The position numbers were made by a program, and so were the translations under genes. Positions 26,963-41,170 of a stretch of DNA of 64,000 nt are shown in pieces. The first letter of the stretch is position 1. The number at the start of each line of letters is the position of its first letter. The stretch is taken from assembly GCA_963170055.1 (NCBI GenBank), contig CAUJGJ010000161.1:2543475-2607474 (forward strand). The letters are read 5' to 3'. This DNA comes from Halisarca cf. caerulea (Eukaryota; Porifera; Demospongiae; Chondrillida; Halisarcidae). The notes under the pieces are model-generated. The model saw only the letters and a list, made by a program, of their open reading frames with translations, had not been told where the DNA came from and searched no databases.

Positions 26963-28990
26963 TTAAGATATGACAAATGAAATACTAATTTTAACTTTCT
27001 AAGAAAGTTAAGTTTAAAACGTTACAAACTTTAAATAATATTTATCGCAAAGATATAGTTAGAAACATAACTTTAAAATTAGGCAAAGCGAAAAATTGGC
27101 AAAGTTCCTAAGATATGACAAATGAAATACTAATTTTAACTTTCTAAGAAAGTTAAGTTTAAAACGTTACAAACTTTAAATAATATTTATCGCAAAGATA
27201 TAGTTAGAAACATAACTTTAAATTTAAGCAAAGTGAAAAATTGGCAAAGTTCCTAAGATATGACAAATGAAATACTAATTTTAACTTTCTAAGAAAGTTA
27301 AGTTTAAAACGTTAATAACTTTAAATAATATTTATCGCAAAGATAAAGTTAGAAACATAACTTTAAAATTAGGCAAAGTGAAAAATTGGCAAAGTTCTTA
27401 AGATATGACAAATGAAATACTAATTTTAACTTTCTAAGAAAGTTAAGTTTAAAACGTTACAAACTTTAAATAATATTTATCGCAAAGACATAGTTAGAAA
27501 CATAACTTAAATTTAAGCAAAGTGAAAAATTGGCAAAGTTCCTTAGATATGACAAATGAAATACTAATTTTAACTTTCTAAGAAAGTTAAGTTTAAAACG
27601 TTAATAACTTTAAATAATATTTATCGCAAAGATAAAGTTAGAAACATAACTATAAAATTAGGCAAAGTGAAAAATTGGCAAAGTTCTTAAGATATGACAA
27701 ATGAAATACTAATTTGAACTTTCTAAGAAAGTTAAGTTTAAAACGTTACAAACTTTAAATAATATTTATCGCAAAGATAAAGTTAGAAAGATAACTATAA
27801 AATTAGGCAAAGTGAAAAATTGGCAAGTTCCTAAGATATGACAAATGAAATACTAATTTTAACTTCATAAGAAAGTTAAGTTTAAAACGTTACAAACTTT
27901 AAATAATATTAATCGCAAAGATATAGTTAGAAACATAACTTTAAATTTAAGCAAAGTGAAAAATTGGCAAAGTTCCTAAGATATGACAAATGAAATACTA
28001 ATTTTAACTTTCTAAGAAAGTTAAGTTTAAAACGTTACAAACTTTAAATAATATTTATCGCAAAGATATAGTTAGAAACATAACTTTAAAATTAGGCAAA
28101 GCGAAAAATTGGCAAAGTTCCTAAGATATGACAAATGAAATACTAATTTTAACTTTCTAAGAAAGTTAAGTTTAAAACGTTACAAACTTTAAATAATATT
28201 TATCGCAAAGATATAGTTAGAAACATAACTTTAAATTTAAGCAAAGTGAAAAATTGGCAAAGTTCCTAAGATATGACAAATGAAATACTAATTTTAACTT
28301 TCTAAGAAAGTTAAGTTTAAAACGTTAATAACTTTAAATAATATTTATCGCAAAGATAAAGTTAGAAACATAACTTTAAAATTAGGCAAAGTGAAAAATT
28401 GGCAAAGTTCTTAAGATATGACAAATGAAATACTAATTTTAACTTTCTAAGAAAGTTAAGTTTAAAACGTTACAAACTTTAAATAATATTTATCGCAAAG
28501 ACATAGTTAGAAACATAACTTTAAATTTAAGCAAAGTGAAAAATTGGCAAAGTTCCTTAGATATGACAAATGAAATACTAATTTTAACTTTCTAAGAAAG
28601 TTAAGTTTAAAACGTTAATAACTTTAAATAATATTTATCGCAAAGATAAAGTTAGAAACATAACTTTAAAATTAGGCAAAGTGAAAAATTGGCAAAGTTC
28701 TTAAGATATGACAAATGAAATACTAATTTGAACTTTCTAAGAAAGTTAAGTTTAAAACGTTACAAACTTTAAATAATATTTATCGCAAAGATAAAGTTAG
28801 AAAGATAACTATAAAATTAGGCAAAGTGAAAAATTGGCAAAGTTCCTAAGATATGACAAATGAAATACTAATTTTAACTTCATAAGAAAGTTAAGTTTAA
28901 AACGTTACAAACTTTAAATAATATTAATCGCAAAGATATAGTTAGAAACATAACTTTAAATTTAAGCAAAGTGAAAAATTGGCAAAGTTC
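26963..28990 (+). repeat. Higher-order repeat, 7 units, two copies (1013 and 1015 bp)
   Basis: Copies are 26963-27975 and 27976-28990. Shared order: gatatag with gcgaaaaatt; gatatag with aatttaagc; ttaataac; a unit with the rare gacatag change (27398/28411); cttag plus ttaataac; ttgaac plus gaaagataac; and a 'cataag' unit with aatattaatcg (27831/28846). The first copy is 2 bp shorter because of one lost t near 27508 and one lost a near 27825. Both are absent from the second copy, so they arose after the duplication or were not copied. Confidence 0.87.
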
Positions 28991-31900
28991 CTAAGATATG
29001 ACAAATGAAATACTAATTTTAACTTCATAAGAAAGTTAAGTTTAAAACGTTACAAACTTTAAATAATATTTATCGCAAAGATAAAGTTAGAAACTTAACT
29101 TAAAAATTAGGCAAAGTGAAATATTGGCAAAGTTCCTAAGATATGACAAATGAAATACTAATTTTAACTTTCTAAGAAAGTTAAGTTTAAAACGTTAATA
29201 ACTTTAAATAATATTTATCGCAAAGATAAAGTTAGAAACATACCTTTAAAATTAGGCAAAGTGAAAAATTGGCAAAGTTCTTAAGATATGACAAATGAAA
29301 TACTAATTTTAACTTTCTAAGAAAGTTAAGTTTAAAACGTTACAAACTTTAAATAATATTTATCGCAAAGATATAGTTAGAAACATAACTTTAAATTTAA
29401 GCAAAGTGAAAAATTGGCAAAGTTCCTAAGATATGACAAATGAAATACTAATTTCAACTTTCTAAGAAAGTTAAGTTTAAAACGTTACAAACTTTAAATA
29501 ATATTTATCGCAAAGATAAAGTTAGAAACATAACTTTAAAATTAGGCAAAGTGAAAAATTGGCAAAGTTCCTAAGATATGACAAATGAAATACTAATTTT
29601 AACTTTCCAAGAAAGTTAAGTTTAAAACGTTACAAACTTTAAATAATATTTATCGCAAAGATAAAGTTAGAAACATAACTTTAAAATTAGGCAAAGTGAA
29701 ATATTTGCAAAGTTCCTAAGATATGACAAATGAAATACTAATTTCAACTTTCTAAGAAAGTTAAGTTTAAAACGTTACAAACTTTAAATAATATTTATCG
29801 CAAAGATAAAGTTAGAAACATAACTTTAAATTTAAGCAAAGTGAAAAATTGGCAAAGTTCCTAAGATATGACAAATGAAATACTAATTTTAACTTCATAA
29901 GAAAGTTAAGTTTAAAACGTTACAAACTTTAAATAATATTAATCGCAAAGATATAGTTAGAAACATAACTTTAAATTTAAGCAAAGTGAAAAATTGGCAA
30001 AGTTCCTAAGATATGACAAATGAAATACTAATTTTAACTTCATAAGAAAGTTAAGTTTAAAACGTTACAAACTTTAAATAATATTTATCGCAAAGATAAA
30101 GATAGAAACTTAACTTAAAAATTAGGCAAAGTGAAATATTGGCAAAGTTCCTAAGATATGACAAATGAAATACTAATTTTAACTTTCTAAGAAAGTTAAG
30201 TTTAAAACGTTAATAACTTTAAATAATATTTATCGCAAAGATAAAGTTAGAAACATATCTTTAAAATTAGGCAAAGTGAAAAATTGGCAAAGTTCTTAAG
30301 ATATGACAAATGAAATACTAATTTTAACTTTCTAAGAAAGTTAAGTTTAAAACGTTACAAACTTTAAATAATATTTATCGCAAAGATATAGTTAGAAACA
30401 TAACTTTAAATTTAAGCAAAGTGAAAAATTGGCAAAGTTCCTAAGATATGACAAATAAAATACTAATTTCAACTTTCTAAGAAAGTTAAGTTTAAAACGT
30501 TACAAACTTTAAATAAGATTTATCGCAAAGATAAAGTTAGAAACATAACTTTAAAATTAGGTAAAGTGAAATATTGGCAAAGTTCCTAAGATATGACAAA
30601 TGAAATACTAATTTCAACTTTCTAAGAAAGTTAAGTTTAAAACGTTACAAACTTTAAATAATATTTATCGCAAAGATAAAGTTAGAAACATAACTTTAAA
30701 ATTAGGCAAAGTGAAAAATTGGCAAAGTTCTTAAGATATGACAAATGAAATACTAATTTGAACTTTCTAAGAAAGTTAAGTTTAAAACGTTACAAACTTT
30801 AAATAATATTTATCGCAAAGATAAAGTTAGAAAGATAACTATAAAATTAGGCAAAGTGAAAAATTGGCAAAGTTCCTAAGATATGACAAATGAAATACTA
30901 ATTTTAACTTCATAAGAAAGTTAAGTTTAAAACGTTACAAACTTTAAATAATATTTATCGCAAAGATATAGTTAGAAACATAACTTTAAATTTAAGCAAA
31001 GTGAAAAATTGGCAAGGTTCCTAAGATATGACAAATGAAATACTAATTTTAACTTCATAAGAAAGTTAAGTTTAAAACGTTACAAACTTTAAATAATATT
31101 TATCGCAAAGATAAAGTTAGAAACTTAACTTAAAAATTAGGCAAAGTGAAATATTGGCAAAGTTCCTAAGATATGACAAATGAAATACTAATTTTAACTT
31201 TCTAAGAAAGTTAAGTTTAAAACGTTAATAACTTTAAATAATATTTATCGCAAAGATAAAGTTAGAAACATAACTTTAAAATTAGGCAAAGTGAAAAATT
31301 GGCAAAGTTCTTAAGATATGACAAATGAAATACTAATCTTAACTTTCTAAGAAAGTTAAGTTTAAAACGTTACAAACTTTAAATAATATTTATCGCAAAG
31401 ATAAAGTTAGAAAGATAACTATAAAATTAGGCAAAGTGAAAAATTGGCAAAGTTCCTAAGATATGACAAATGAAATACTAATTTTAACTTTCTAAGAAAG
31501 TTAAGTTTAAAACGTTACAAACTTTAAATAATATTTATCGCAAAGATATAGTTAGAAACATAACTTTAAATTTAAGCAAAGTGAAAAATTGGCAAAGTTC
31601 CTAAGATATGACAAATGAAATACTAATTTTAACTTCATAAGAAAGTTAAGTTTAAAACGTTACAAACTTTAAATAATATTAATCGCAAAGATATAGTTAG
31701 AAACATAACTTTAAATTTAAGCAAAGTGAAAAATTGGCAAAGTTCCTAAGATATGACAAATGAAATACTAATTTTAACTTCATAAGAAAGTTAAGTTTAA
31801 AACGTTACAAACTTTAAATAATATTTATCGCAAAGATAAAGATAGAAACTTAACTTAAAAATTAGGCAAAGTGAAATATTGGCAAAGTTCCTAAGATATG

Positions 31901-32615
31901 ACAAATGAAATACTAATTTTAACTTTCTAAGAAAGTTAAGTTTAAAACGTTAATAACTTTAAATAATATTTATCGCAAAGATAAAGTTAGAAACATATCT
32001 TTAAAATTAGGCAAAGTGAAAAATTGGCAAAGTTCTTAAGATATGACAAATGAAATACTAATTTTAACTTTCTAAGAAAGTTAAGTTTAAAACGTTACAA
32101 ACTTTAAATAATATTTATCGCAAAGATAAAGTTAGAAACTTAACTTAAAAATTAGGCAAAGTGAAATATTGGCAAAGTTCCTAAGATATGACAAATGAAA
32201 TACTAATTTTAACTTTCTAAGAAAGTTAAGTTTAAAACGTTACAAACTTTAAATAATATTTATCGCAAAGATATAGTTAGAAACATAACTTTAAATTTAA
32301 GCAAAGTGAAAAATTGGCAAAGTTCCTAAGATATGACAAATGAAATACTAATTTCAACTTTCTAAGAAAGTTAAGTTTAAAACGTTACAAACTTTAAATA
32401 ATATTTATCGCAAAGATAAAGTTAGAAACATAACTTTAAAATTAGGCAAAGTGAAAAATTGGCAAAGTTCCTAAGATATGACAAATGAAATACTAATTTT
32501 AACTTTCCAAGAAAGTTAAGTTTAAAACGTTACAAACTTTAAATAATATTTATCGCAAAGATAAAGTTAGAAACATAACTTTAAAATTAGGCAAAGTGAA
32601 ATATTTGCAAAGTTC

Positions 32616-33485
32616 CTAAGATATGACAAATGAAATACTAATTTCAACTTTCTAAGAAAGTTAAGTTTAAAACGTTACAAACTTTAAATAATATTTATCG
32701 CAAAGATAAAGTTAGAAACATAACTTTAAATTTAAGCAAAGTGAAAAATTGGCAATGTTCCTAAGATATGACAAATGAAATACTAATTTTAACTTCATAA
32801 GAAAGTTAAGTTTAAAACGTTACAAACTTTAAATAATATTAATCGCAAAGATATAGTTAGAAACATAACTTTAAATTTAAGCAAAGTGAAAAATTGGCAA
32901 AGTTCCTAAGATATGACAAATGAAATACTAATTTTAACTTCATAAGAAAGTTAAGTTTAAAACGTTACAAACTTTAAATAATATTTATCGCAAAGATAAA
33001 GATAGAAACTTAACTTAAAAATTAGGCAAAGTGAAATATTGGCAAAGTTCCTAAGATATGACAAATGAAATACTAATTTCAACTTTCTAAGAAAGTTAAG
33101 TTTAAAACGTTACAAACTTTAAATAATATTTATCGCAAAGATAAAGTTAGAAACATAACTTTAAATTTAAGCAAAGTGAAAAATTGGCAATGTTCCTAAG
33201 ATATGACAAATGAAATACTAATTTTAACTTCATAAGAAAGTTAAGTTTAAAACGTTACAAACTTTAAATAATATTAATCGCAAAGATATAGTTAGAAACA
33301 TAACTTTAAATTTAAGCAAAGTGAAAAATTGGCAAAGTTCCTAAGATATGACAAATGAAATACTAATTTTAACTTCATAAGAAAGTTAAGTTTAAAACGT
33401 TACAAACTTTAAATAATATTTATCGCAAAGATAAAGATAGAAACTTAACTTAAAAATTAGGCAAAGTGAAATATTGGCAAAGTTC
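32616..33485 (+). repeat. Trimer duplication (435 bp), two copies
   Basis: Copies are 32616-33050 and 33051-33485. Each is a ttcaac unit ending in the rare ggcaatgttc, a 'cataag' unit with aatattaatcg, and a 'cataag' unit with gataaagatag and aaacttaactt. The unit that follows the second copy (33486, ttaataac with catatcttt) is the one that follows the same pair elsewhere (30161, 31901, 35081, 36241). The extra trimer therefore looks like a local insertion into an older order. Confidence 0.83.
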
Positions 33486-34355
33486 CTAAGATATGACAAA
33501 TGAAATACTAATTTTAACTTTCTAAGAAAGTTAAGTTTAAAACGTTAATAACTTTAAATAATATTTATCGCAAAGATAAAGTTAGAAACATATCTTTAAA
33601 ATTAGGCAAAGTGAAAAATTGGCAAAGTTCTTAAGATATGACAAATGAAATACTAATTTTAACTTTCTAAGAAAGTTAAGTTTAAAACGTTACAAACTTT
33701 AAATAATATTTATCGCAAAGATAAAGTTAGAAACATAACTTTAAATTTAAGCAAAGTGAAAAATTGGCAAAGTTCCTAAGATATGACAAATGAAATACTA
33801 ATTTTAACTTCATAAGAAAGTTAAGTTTAAAACGTTACAAACTTTAAATAATATTAATCGCAAAGATATAGTTAGAAACATAACTTTAAATTTAAGCAAA
33901 GTGAAAAATTGGCAAAGTTCCTAAGATATGACAAATGAAATACTAATTTTAACTTCATAAGAAAGTTAAGTTTAAAACGTTACAAACTTTAAATAATATT
34001 TATCGCAAAGATAAAGTTAGAAACTTAACTTAAAAATTAGGCAAAGTGAAATATTGGCAAAGTTCCTAAGATATGACAAATGAAATACTAATTTTAACTT
34101 TCTAAGAAAGTTAAGTTTAAAACGTTAATAACTTTAAATAATATTTATCGCAAAGATAAAGTTAGAAACATACCTTTAAAATTAGGCAAAGTGAAAAATT
34201 GGCAAAGTTCTTAAGATATGACAAATGAAATACTAATTTTAACTTTCTAAGAAAGTTAAGTTTAAAACGTTACAAACTTTAAATAATATTTATCGCAAAG
34301 ATATAGTTAGAAACATAACTTTAAATTTAAGCAAAGTGAAAAATTGGCAAAGTTC

Positions 34356-36675
34356 CTAAGATATGACAAATGAAATACTAATTTCAACTTTCTAAGAAAG
34401 TTAAGTTTAAAACGTTACAAACTTTAAATAATATTTATCGCAAAGATAAAGTTAGAAACATAACTTTAAAATTAGGCAAAGTGAAAAATTGGCAAAGTTC
34501 CTAAGATATGACAAATGAAATACTAATTTTAACTTTCCAAGAAAGTTAAGTTTAAAACGTTACAAACTTTAAATAATATTTATCGCAAAGATAAAGTTAG
34601 AAACATAACTTTAAAATTAGGCAAAGTGAAATATTTGCAAAGTTCCTAAGATATGACAAATGAAATACTAATTTCAACTTACTAAGAAAGTTAAGTTTAA
34701 AACGTTACAAACTTTAAATAATATTTATCGCAAAGATAAAGTTAGAAACATAACTTTAAATTTAAGCAAAGTGAAAAATTGGCAAAGTTCCTAAGATATG
34801 ACAAATGAAATACTAATTTTAACTTCATAAGAAAGTTAAGTTTAAAACGTTACAAACTTTAAATAATATTAATCGCAAAGATATAGTTAGAAACATAACT
34901 TTAAATTTAAGCAAAGTGAAAAATTGGCAAAGTTCCTAAGATATGACAAATGAAATACTAATTTTAACTTCATAAGAAAGTTAAGTTTAAAACGTTACAA
35001 ACTTTAAATAATATTTATCGCAAAGATAAAGATAGAAACTTAACTTAAAAATTAGGCAAAGTGAAATATTGGCAAAGTTCCTAAGATATGACAAATGAAA
35101 TACTAATTTTAACTTTCTAAGAAAGTTAAGTTTAAAACGTTAATAACTTTAAATAATATTTATCGCAAAGATAAAGTTAGAAACATATCTTTAAAATTAG
35201 GCAAAGTGAAAAATTGGCTAAGTTCTTGAGATATGACAAATGAAATACTAATTTTAACTTTCTAAGAAAGTTAAGTTTAAAACGTTACAAACTTTAAATA
35301 ATATTTATCGCAAAGATATAGTTAGAAACATAACTTTAAATTTAAGCAAAGTGAAAAATTGGCAAAGTTCCTAAGATATGACAAATGAAATACTAATTTC
35401 AACTTTCTAAGAAAGTTAAGTTTAAAACGTTACAAACTTTAAATAATATTTATCGCAAAGATATAGTTAGAAACATAACTTTAAATTTAAGCAAAGTGAA
35501 AAATTGGCAAAGTTCCTAAGATATGACAAATGAAATACTAATTTCAACTTTCTAAGAAAGTTAAGTTTAAAACGTTACAAACTTTAAATAATATTTATCG
35601 CAAAGATAAAGTTAGAAACATAACTTTAAAATTAGGCAAAGTGAAAAATTGGCAAAGTTCCTAAGATATGACAAATGAAATACTAATTTTAACTTTCCAA
35701 GAAAGTTAAGTTTAAAACGTTACAAACTTTAAATAATATTTATCGCAAAGATAAAGTTAGAAACATAACTTTAAAATTAGGCAAAGTGAAATATTTGCAA
35801 AGTTCCTAAGATATGACAAATGAAATACTAATTTCAACTTACTAAGAAAGTTAAGTTTAAAACGTTACAAACTTTAAATAATATTTATCGCAAAGATAAA
35901 GTTAGAAACATAACTTTAAATTTAAGCAAAGTGAAAAATTGGCAAAGTTCCTAAGATATGACAAATGAAATACTAATTTTAACTTCATAAGAAAGTTAAG
36001 TTTAAAACGTTACAAACTTTAAATAATATTAATCGCAAAGATATAGTTAGAAACATAACTTTAAATTTAAGCAAAGTGAAAAATTGGCAAAGTTCCTAAG
36101 ATATGACAAATGAAATACTAATTTTAACTTCATAAGAAAGTTAAGTTTAAAACGTTACAAACTTTAAATAATATTTATCGCAAAGATAAAGATAGAAACT
36201 TAACTTAAAAATTAGGCAAAGTGAAATATTGGCAAAGTTCCTAAGATATGACAAATGAAATACTAATTTTAACTTTCTAAGAAAGTTAAGTTTAAAACGT
36301 TAATAACTTTAAATAATATTTATCGCAAAGATAAAGTTAGAAACATATCTTTAAAATTAGGCAAAGTGAAAAATTGGCTAAGTTCTTGAGATATGACAAA
36401 TGAAATACTAATTTTAACTTTCTAAGAAAGTTAAGTTTAAAACGTTACAAACTTTAAATAATATTTATCGCAAAGATATAGTTAGAAACATAACTTTAAA
36501 TTTAAGCAAAGTGAAAAATTGGCAAAGTTCCTAAGATATGACAAATGAAATACTAATTTCAACTTTCTAAGAAAGTTAAGTTTAAAACGTTACAAACTTT
36601 AAATAATATTTATCGCAAAGATAAAGTTAGAAACATAACTTTAAAATTAGGCAAAGTGAAAAATTGGCAAAGTTC
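34356..36675 (+). repeat. Higher-order repeat, 8 units (1160 bp), two copies
   Basis: Copies are 34356-35515 and 35516-36675. Landmarks 1160 bp apart: ctttccaag with aaatatttgc (34501/35661), ttcaacttactaag (34646/35806), aatattaatcg (34791/35951), gataaagatag (34936/36096), and the rare ggctaagttcttgag junction (near 35216 and 36376). The private junction shared by both makes recent duplication the simplest reading. Confidence 0.87.
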
Positions 36676-37980
36676 CTAAGATATGACAAATGAAATACTA
36701 ATTTTAACTTTCCAAGAAAGTTAAGTTTAAAACGTTACAAACTTTAAATAATATTTATCGCAAAGATATAGTTAGAAACATAACTTTAAATTTAAGCAAA
36801 GTGAAAAATTGGCAAAGTTCCTAAGATATGACAAATGAAATACTAATTTCAACTTTCTAAGAAAGTTAAGTTTAAAACGTTACAAACTTTAAATAATATT
36901 TATCGCAAAGATAAAGTTAGAAACATAACTTTAAAATTAGGCAAAGTGAAAAATTGGCAAAGTTCCTAAGATATGACAAATGAAATACTAATTTTAACTT
37001 TCCAAGAAAGTTAAGTTTAAAACGTTACAAACTTTAAATAATATTTATCGCAAAGATATAGTTAGAAACATAACTTTAAATTTAAGCAAAGTGAAAAATT
37101 GGCAAAGTTCCTAAGATATGACAAATGAAATACTAATTTCAACTTTCTAAGAAAGTTAAGTTTAAAACGTTACAAACTTTAAATAATATTTATCGCAAAG
37201 ATAAAGTTAGAAACATAACTTTAAAATTAGGCAAAGTGAAAAATTGGCAAAGTTCCTAAGATATGACAAATGAAATACTAATTTTAACTTTCTAAGAAAG
37301 TTAAGTTTAAAACGTTACAAACTTTAAATAATATTTATCGCAAAGATATAGTTAGAAACATAACTTTAAATTTAAGCAAAGTGAAAAATTGGCAAAGTTC
37401 CTAAGATATGACAAATGAAATACTAATTTCAACTTTCTAAGAAAGTTAAGTTTAAAACGTTACAAACTTTAAATAATATTTATCGCAAAGATAAAGTTAG
37501 AAACATAACTTTAAAATTAGGCAAAGTGAAAAATTGGCAAAGTTCCTAAGATATGACAAATGAAATACTAATTTTAACTTTCCAAGAAAGTTAAGTTTAA
37601 AACGTTACAAACTTTAAATAATATTTATCGCAAAGATATAGTTAGAAACATAACTTTAAATTTAAGCAAAGTGAAAAATTGGCAAAGTTCCTAAGATATG
37701 ACAAATGAAATACTAATTTCAACTTTCTAAGAAAGTTAAGTTTAAAACGTTACAAACTTTAAATAATATTTATCGCAAAGATAAAGTTAGAAACATAACT
37801 TTAAAATTAGGCAAAGTGAAAAATTGGCAAAGTTCCTAAGATATGACAAATGAAATACTAATTTTAACTTTCCAAGAAAGTTAAGTTTAAAACGTTACAA
37901 ACTTTAAATAATATTTATCGCAAAGATAAAGTTAGAAACATAACTTTAAAATTAGGCAAAGTGAAAAATTGGCAAAGTTC
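36531..37980 (+). repeat. Dimer higher-order repeat (290 bp), five copies
   Basis: Dimers start at 36531, 36821, 37111, 37401 and 37691. The first unit has ttcaac, gataaag and aaaattaggc. The second usually has ctttccaag, gatatag and aatttaagc. The second unit of the third dimer (37256) has the normal loop ctttctaag, and that of the fifth (37836) has gataaag with aaaattaggc. This is the purest dimeric stretch in the window and overlaps the end of the 8-unit repeat to its left. Confidence 0.85.
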
Positions 37981-40900
37981 TTAAGATATGACAAATGAAA
38001 TACTAATTTTAACTTTCTAAGAAAGTTAAGTTTAAAACGTTACAAATTTTAAATAATATTTATCGCAAAGATAAAGTTAGAAAGATAACTATAAAATTAG
38101 GCAAAGTGAAAAATTGGCAAAGTTCCTAAGATATGACAAATGAAATACTAATTTTAACTTTCTAAGAAAGTTAAGTTTAAAACGTTACAAACTTTAAATA
38201 ATATTTATCGCAAAGATATAGTTAGAAACATAACTTTAAATTTAAGCAAAGTGAAAAATTGGCAAAGTTCCTAAGATATGACAAATGAAATACTAATTTT
38301 AACTTTCTAAGAAAGTTAAGTTTAAAACGTTACAAACTTTAAATAATATTTATCGCAAAGATAAAGTTAGAAACATAACTTTAAAATTAGGCAAAGTGAA
38401 ATTTTGGCAAAGTTCCTAAGATATGACAAATGAAATACTAATTTCAACTTTCTAAGAAAGTTAAGTTTAAAACGTTACAAACTTTAAATAATATTTATCG
38501 CAAAGATATAGTTAGAAACATAACTTTAAATTTAAGCAAAGTGAAAAATTGGCAAAGTTCCTAAGATATGACAAATGAAATACTAATTTCAACTTTCTAA
38601 GAAAGTTAAGTTTAAAACGTTACAAACTTTAAATAATATTTATCGCAAAGATAAAGTTAGAAACATAACTTTAAAATTAGGCAAAGTGAAAAATTGGCAA
38701 AGTTCCTAAGATATGAGAAATGAAATACTAATTTTAACTTTCTAAGAAAGTTAAGTTTAAAACGTTACAAAGTTTAAATAATATTTATCGCAAAGATAAA
38801 GTTAGAAAGATAACTATAAAATTAGGCAAAGTGAAAAATTGGCAAAGTTCCTAAGATATGACAAATGAAATACTAATTTTAACTTTCTAAGAAAGTTAAG
38901 TTTAAAACGTTACAAACTTTAAATAATATTTATCGCAAAGATATAGTTAGAAACATAACTTTAAATTTAAGCAAAGTGAAAAATTGGCAAAGTTCCTAAG
39001 ATATGACAAATGAAATACTAATTTTAACTTCATAAGAAAGTTAAGTTTAAAACGTTACAAACTTTAAATAATATTTATCGCAAAGATAAAGTTAGAAAGA
39101 TAACTATAAAATTAGGCAAAGTGAAAAATTGGCAAAGTTCCTAAGATATGACAAATGAAATACTAATTTCAACTTTCTAAGAAAGTTAAGTTTAAAACGT
39201 TACAAACTTTAAATAATATTTATCGCAAAGATAAAGTTTGAAACATAACTTTAAAATTAGGCAAAGTGAAATTTTGGCAAAGTTCCTAAGATATGACAAA
39301 TGAAATACTAATTTCAACTTTCTAAGAAAGTTAAGTTTAAAACGTTACAAACTTTAAATAATATTTATCGCAAAGATAAAGTTAGAAACATAACTTTAAA
39401 TTTAAGCAAAGTGAAAAATTGGCAAAGTTCCTAAGATATGACAAATGAAATACTAATTTTAACTTTCTAAGAAAGTTAAGTTTAAAACGTTACAAACTTT
39501 AAATAATATTTATCGCAAAGATAAAGTTAGAAACATAACTTTAAAATTAGGCAAAGTGAAAAATTGGCAAAGTTCCTAAGATATGACAAATGAAATACTA
39601 ATTTTAACTTTCCAAGAAAGTTAAGTTTAAAACGTTACAAACTTTAAATAATATTTATCGCAAAGATAAAGTTAGAAACATAACTTTAAAATTAGGCAAA
39701 GTGAAAAATTGGCAAAGTTCTTAAGATATGACAAATGAAATACTAATTTTAACTTTCTAAGAAAGTTAAGTTTAAAACGTTACAAACTTTAAATAATATT
39801 TATCGCAAAGATAAAGTTAGAAAGATAACTATAAAATTAGGCAAAGTGAAAAATTGGCAAAGTTCCTAAGATATGACAAATGAAATACTAATTTTAACTT
39901 TGTAAGAAAGTTAAGTTTAAAACGTTACAAACTTTAAATAATATTTATCGCAAAGATATAGTTAGAAACATAACTTTAAATTTAAGCAAAGTGAAAAATT
40001 GGCAAAGTTCCTAAGATATGACAAATGAAATACTAATTTTAACTTTCTAAGAAAGTTAAGTTTAAAACGTTACAAACTTTAAATAATATTTATCGCAAAG
40101 ATAAAGTTAGAAACATAACTTTAAAATTAGGCAAAGTGAAATTTTGGCAAAGTTCCTAAGATATGACAAATGAAATACTAATTTCAACTTTCTAAGAAAG
40201 TTAAGTTTAAAACGTTACAAACTTTAAATAATATTTATCGCAAAGATAAAGTTAGAAACATAACTTTAAAATTAGGCAAAGTGAAAAATTGGCAAAGTTC
40301 CTAAGATATGACAAATGAAATACTAATTTTAACTTTCTAAGAAAGTTAAGTTTAAAACGTTACAAAGTTTAAATAATATTTATCGCAAAGATAAAGTTAG
40401 AAAGATAACTATAAAATTAGGCAAAGTGAAAAATTGGCAAAGTTCCTAAGATATGACAAATGAAATACTAATTTTAACTTTCTAAGAAAGTTAAGTTTAA
40501 AACGTTACAAACTTTAAATAATATTTATCGCAAAGATATAGTTAGAAACATAACTTTAAATTTAAGCAAAGTGAAAAATTGGCAAAGTTCCTAAGATATG
40601 ACAAATGAAATACTAATTTTAACTTCATAAGAAAGTTAAGTTTAAAACGTTACAAACTTTAAATAATATTTATCGCAAAGATAAAGTTAGAAAGATAACT
40701 ATAAAATTAGGCAAAGTGAAAAATTGGCAAAGTTCCTAAGATATGACAAATGAAATACTAATTTCAACTTTCTAAAAAAGTTAAGTTTAAAACGTTACAA
40801 ACTTTAAATAATATTTATCGCAAAGATAAAGTTAGAAACATAACTTTAAAATTAGGCAAAGTGAAATTTTGGCAAAGTTCCTAAGATATGACAAATGAAA

Positions 40901-41170
40901 TACTAATTTCAACTTTCTAAGAAAGTTAAGTTTAAAACGTTACAAACTTTAAATAATATTTATCGCAAAGATAAAGTTAGAAACATAACTTTAAATTTAA
41001 GCAAAATGAAAAATTGGCAAAGTTCCTAAGATATGACAAATGAAATACTAATTTCAACTTTCTAAGAAAGTTAAGTTTAAAACGTTACAAACTTTAAATA
41101 ATATTTATCGCAAAGATAAAGTTAGAAACATAACTTTAAAATTAGGCAAAGTGAAAAATTGGCAAAGTTC
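37836..41170 (+). repeat. Higher-order repeat of 12 then 11 units (1740 and 1595 bp)
   Basis: Copies are 37836-39575 and 39576-41170. Each begins with a ctttccaag unit followed by a 'ttaag' start with gaaagataac. The first copy has two ttcaac units in a row (38416 and 38561) before the acaaagt plus gaaagataac unit at 38706. The second copy has one (40156) before the matching unit at 40301. One unit was therefore lost or gained. Later landmarks, the 'cataag' plus gaaagataac unit (38996/40591) for example, are 1595 bp apart. Confidence 0.8.
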
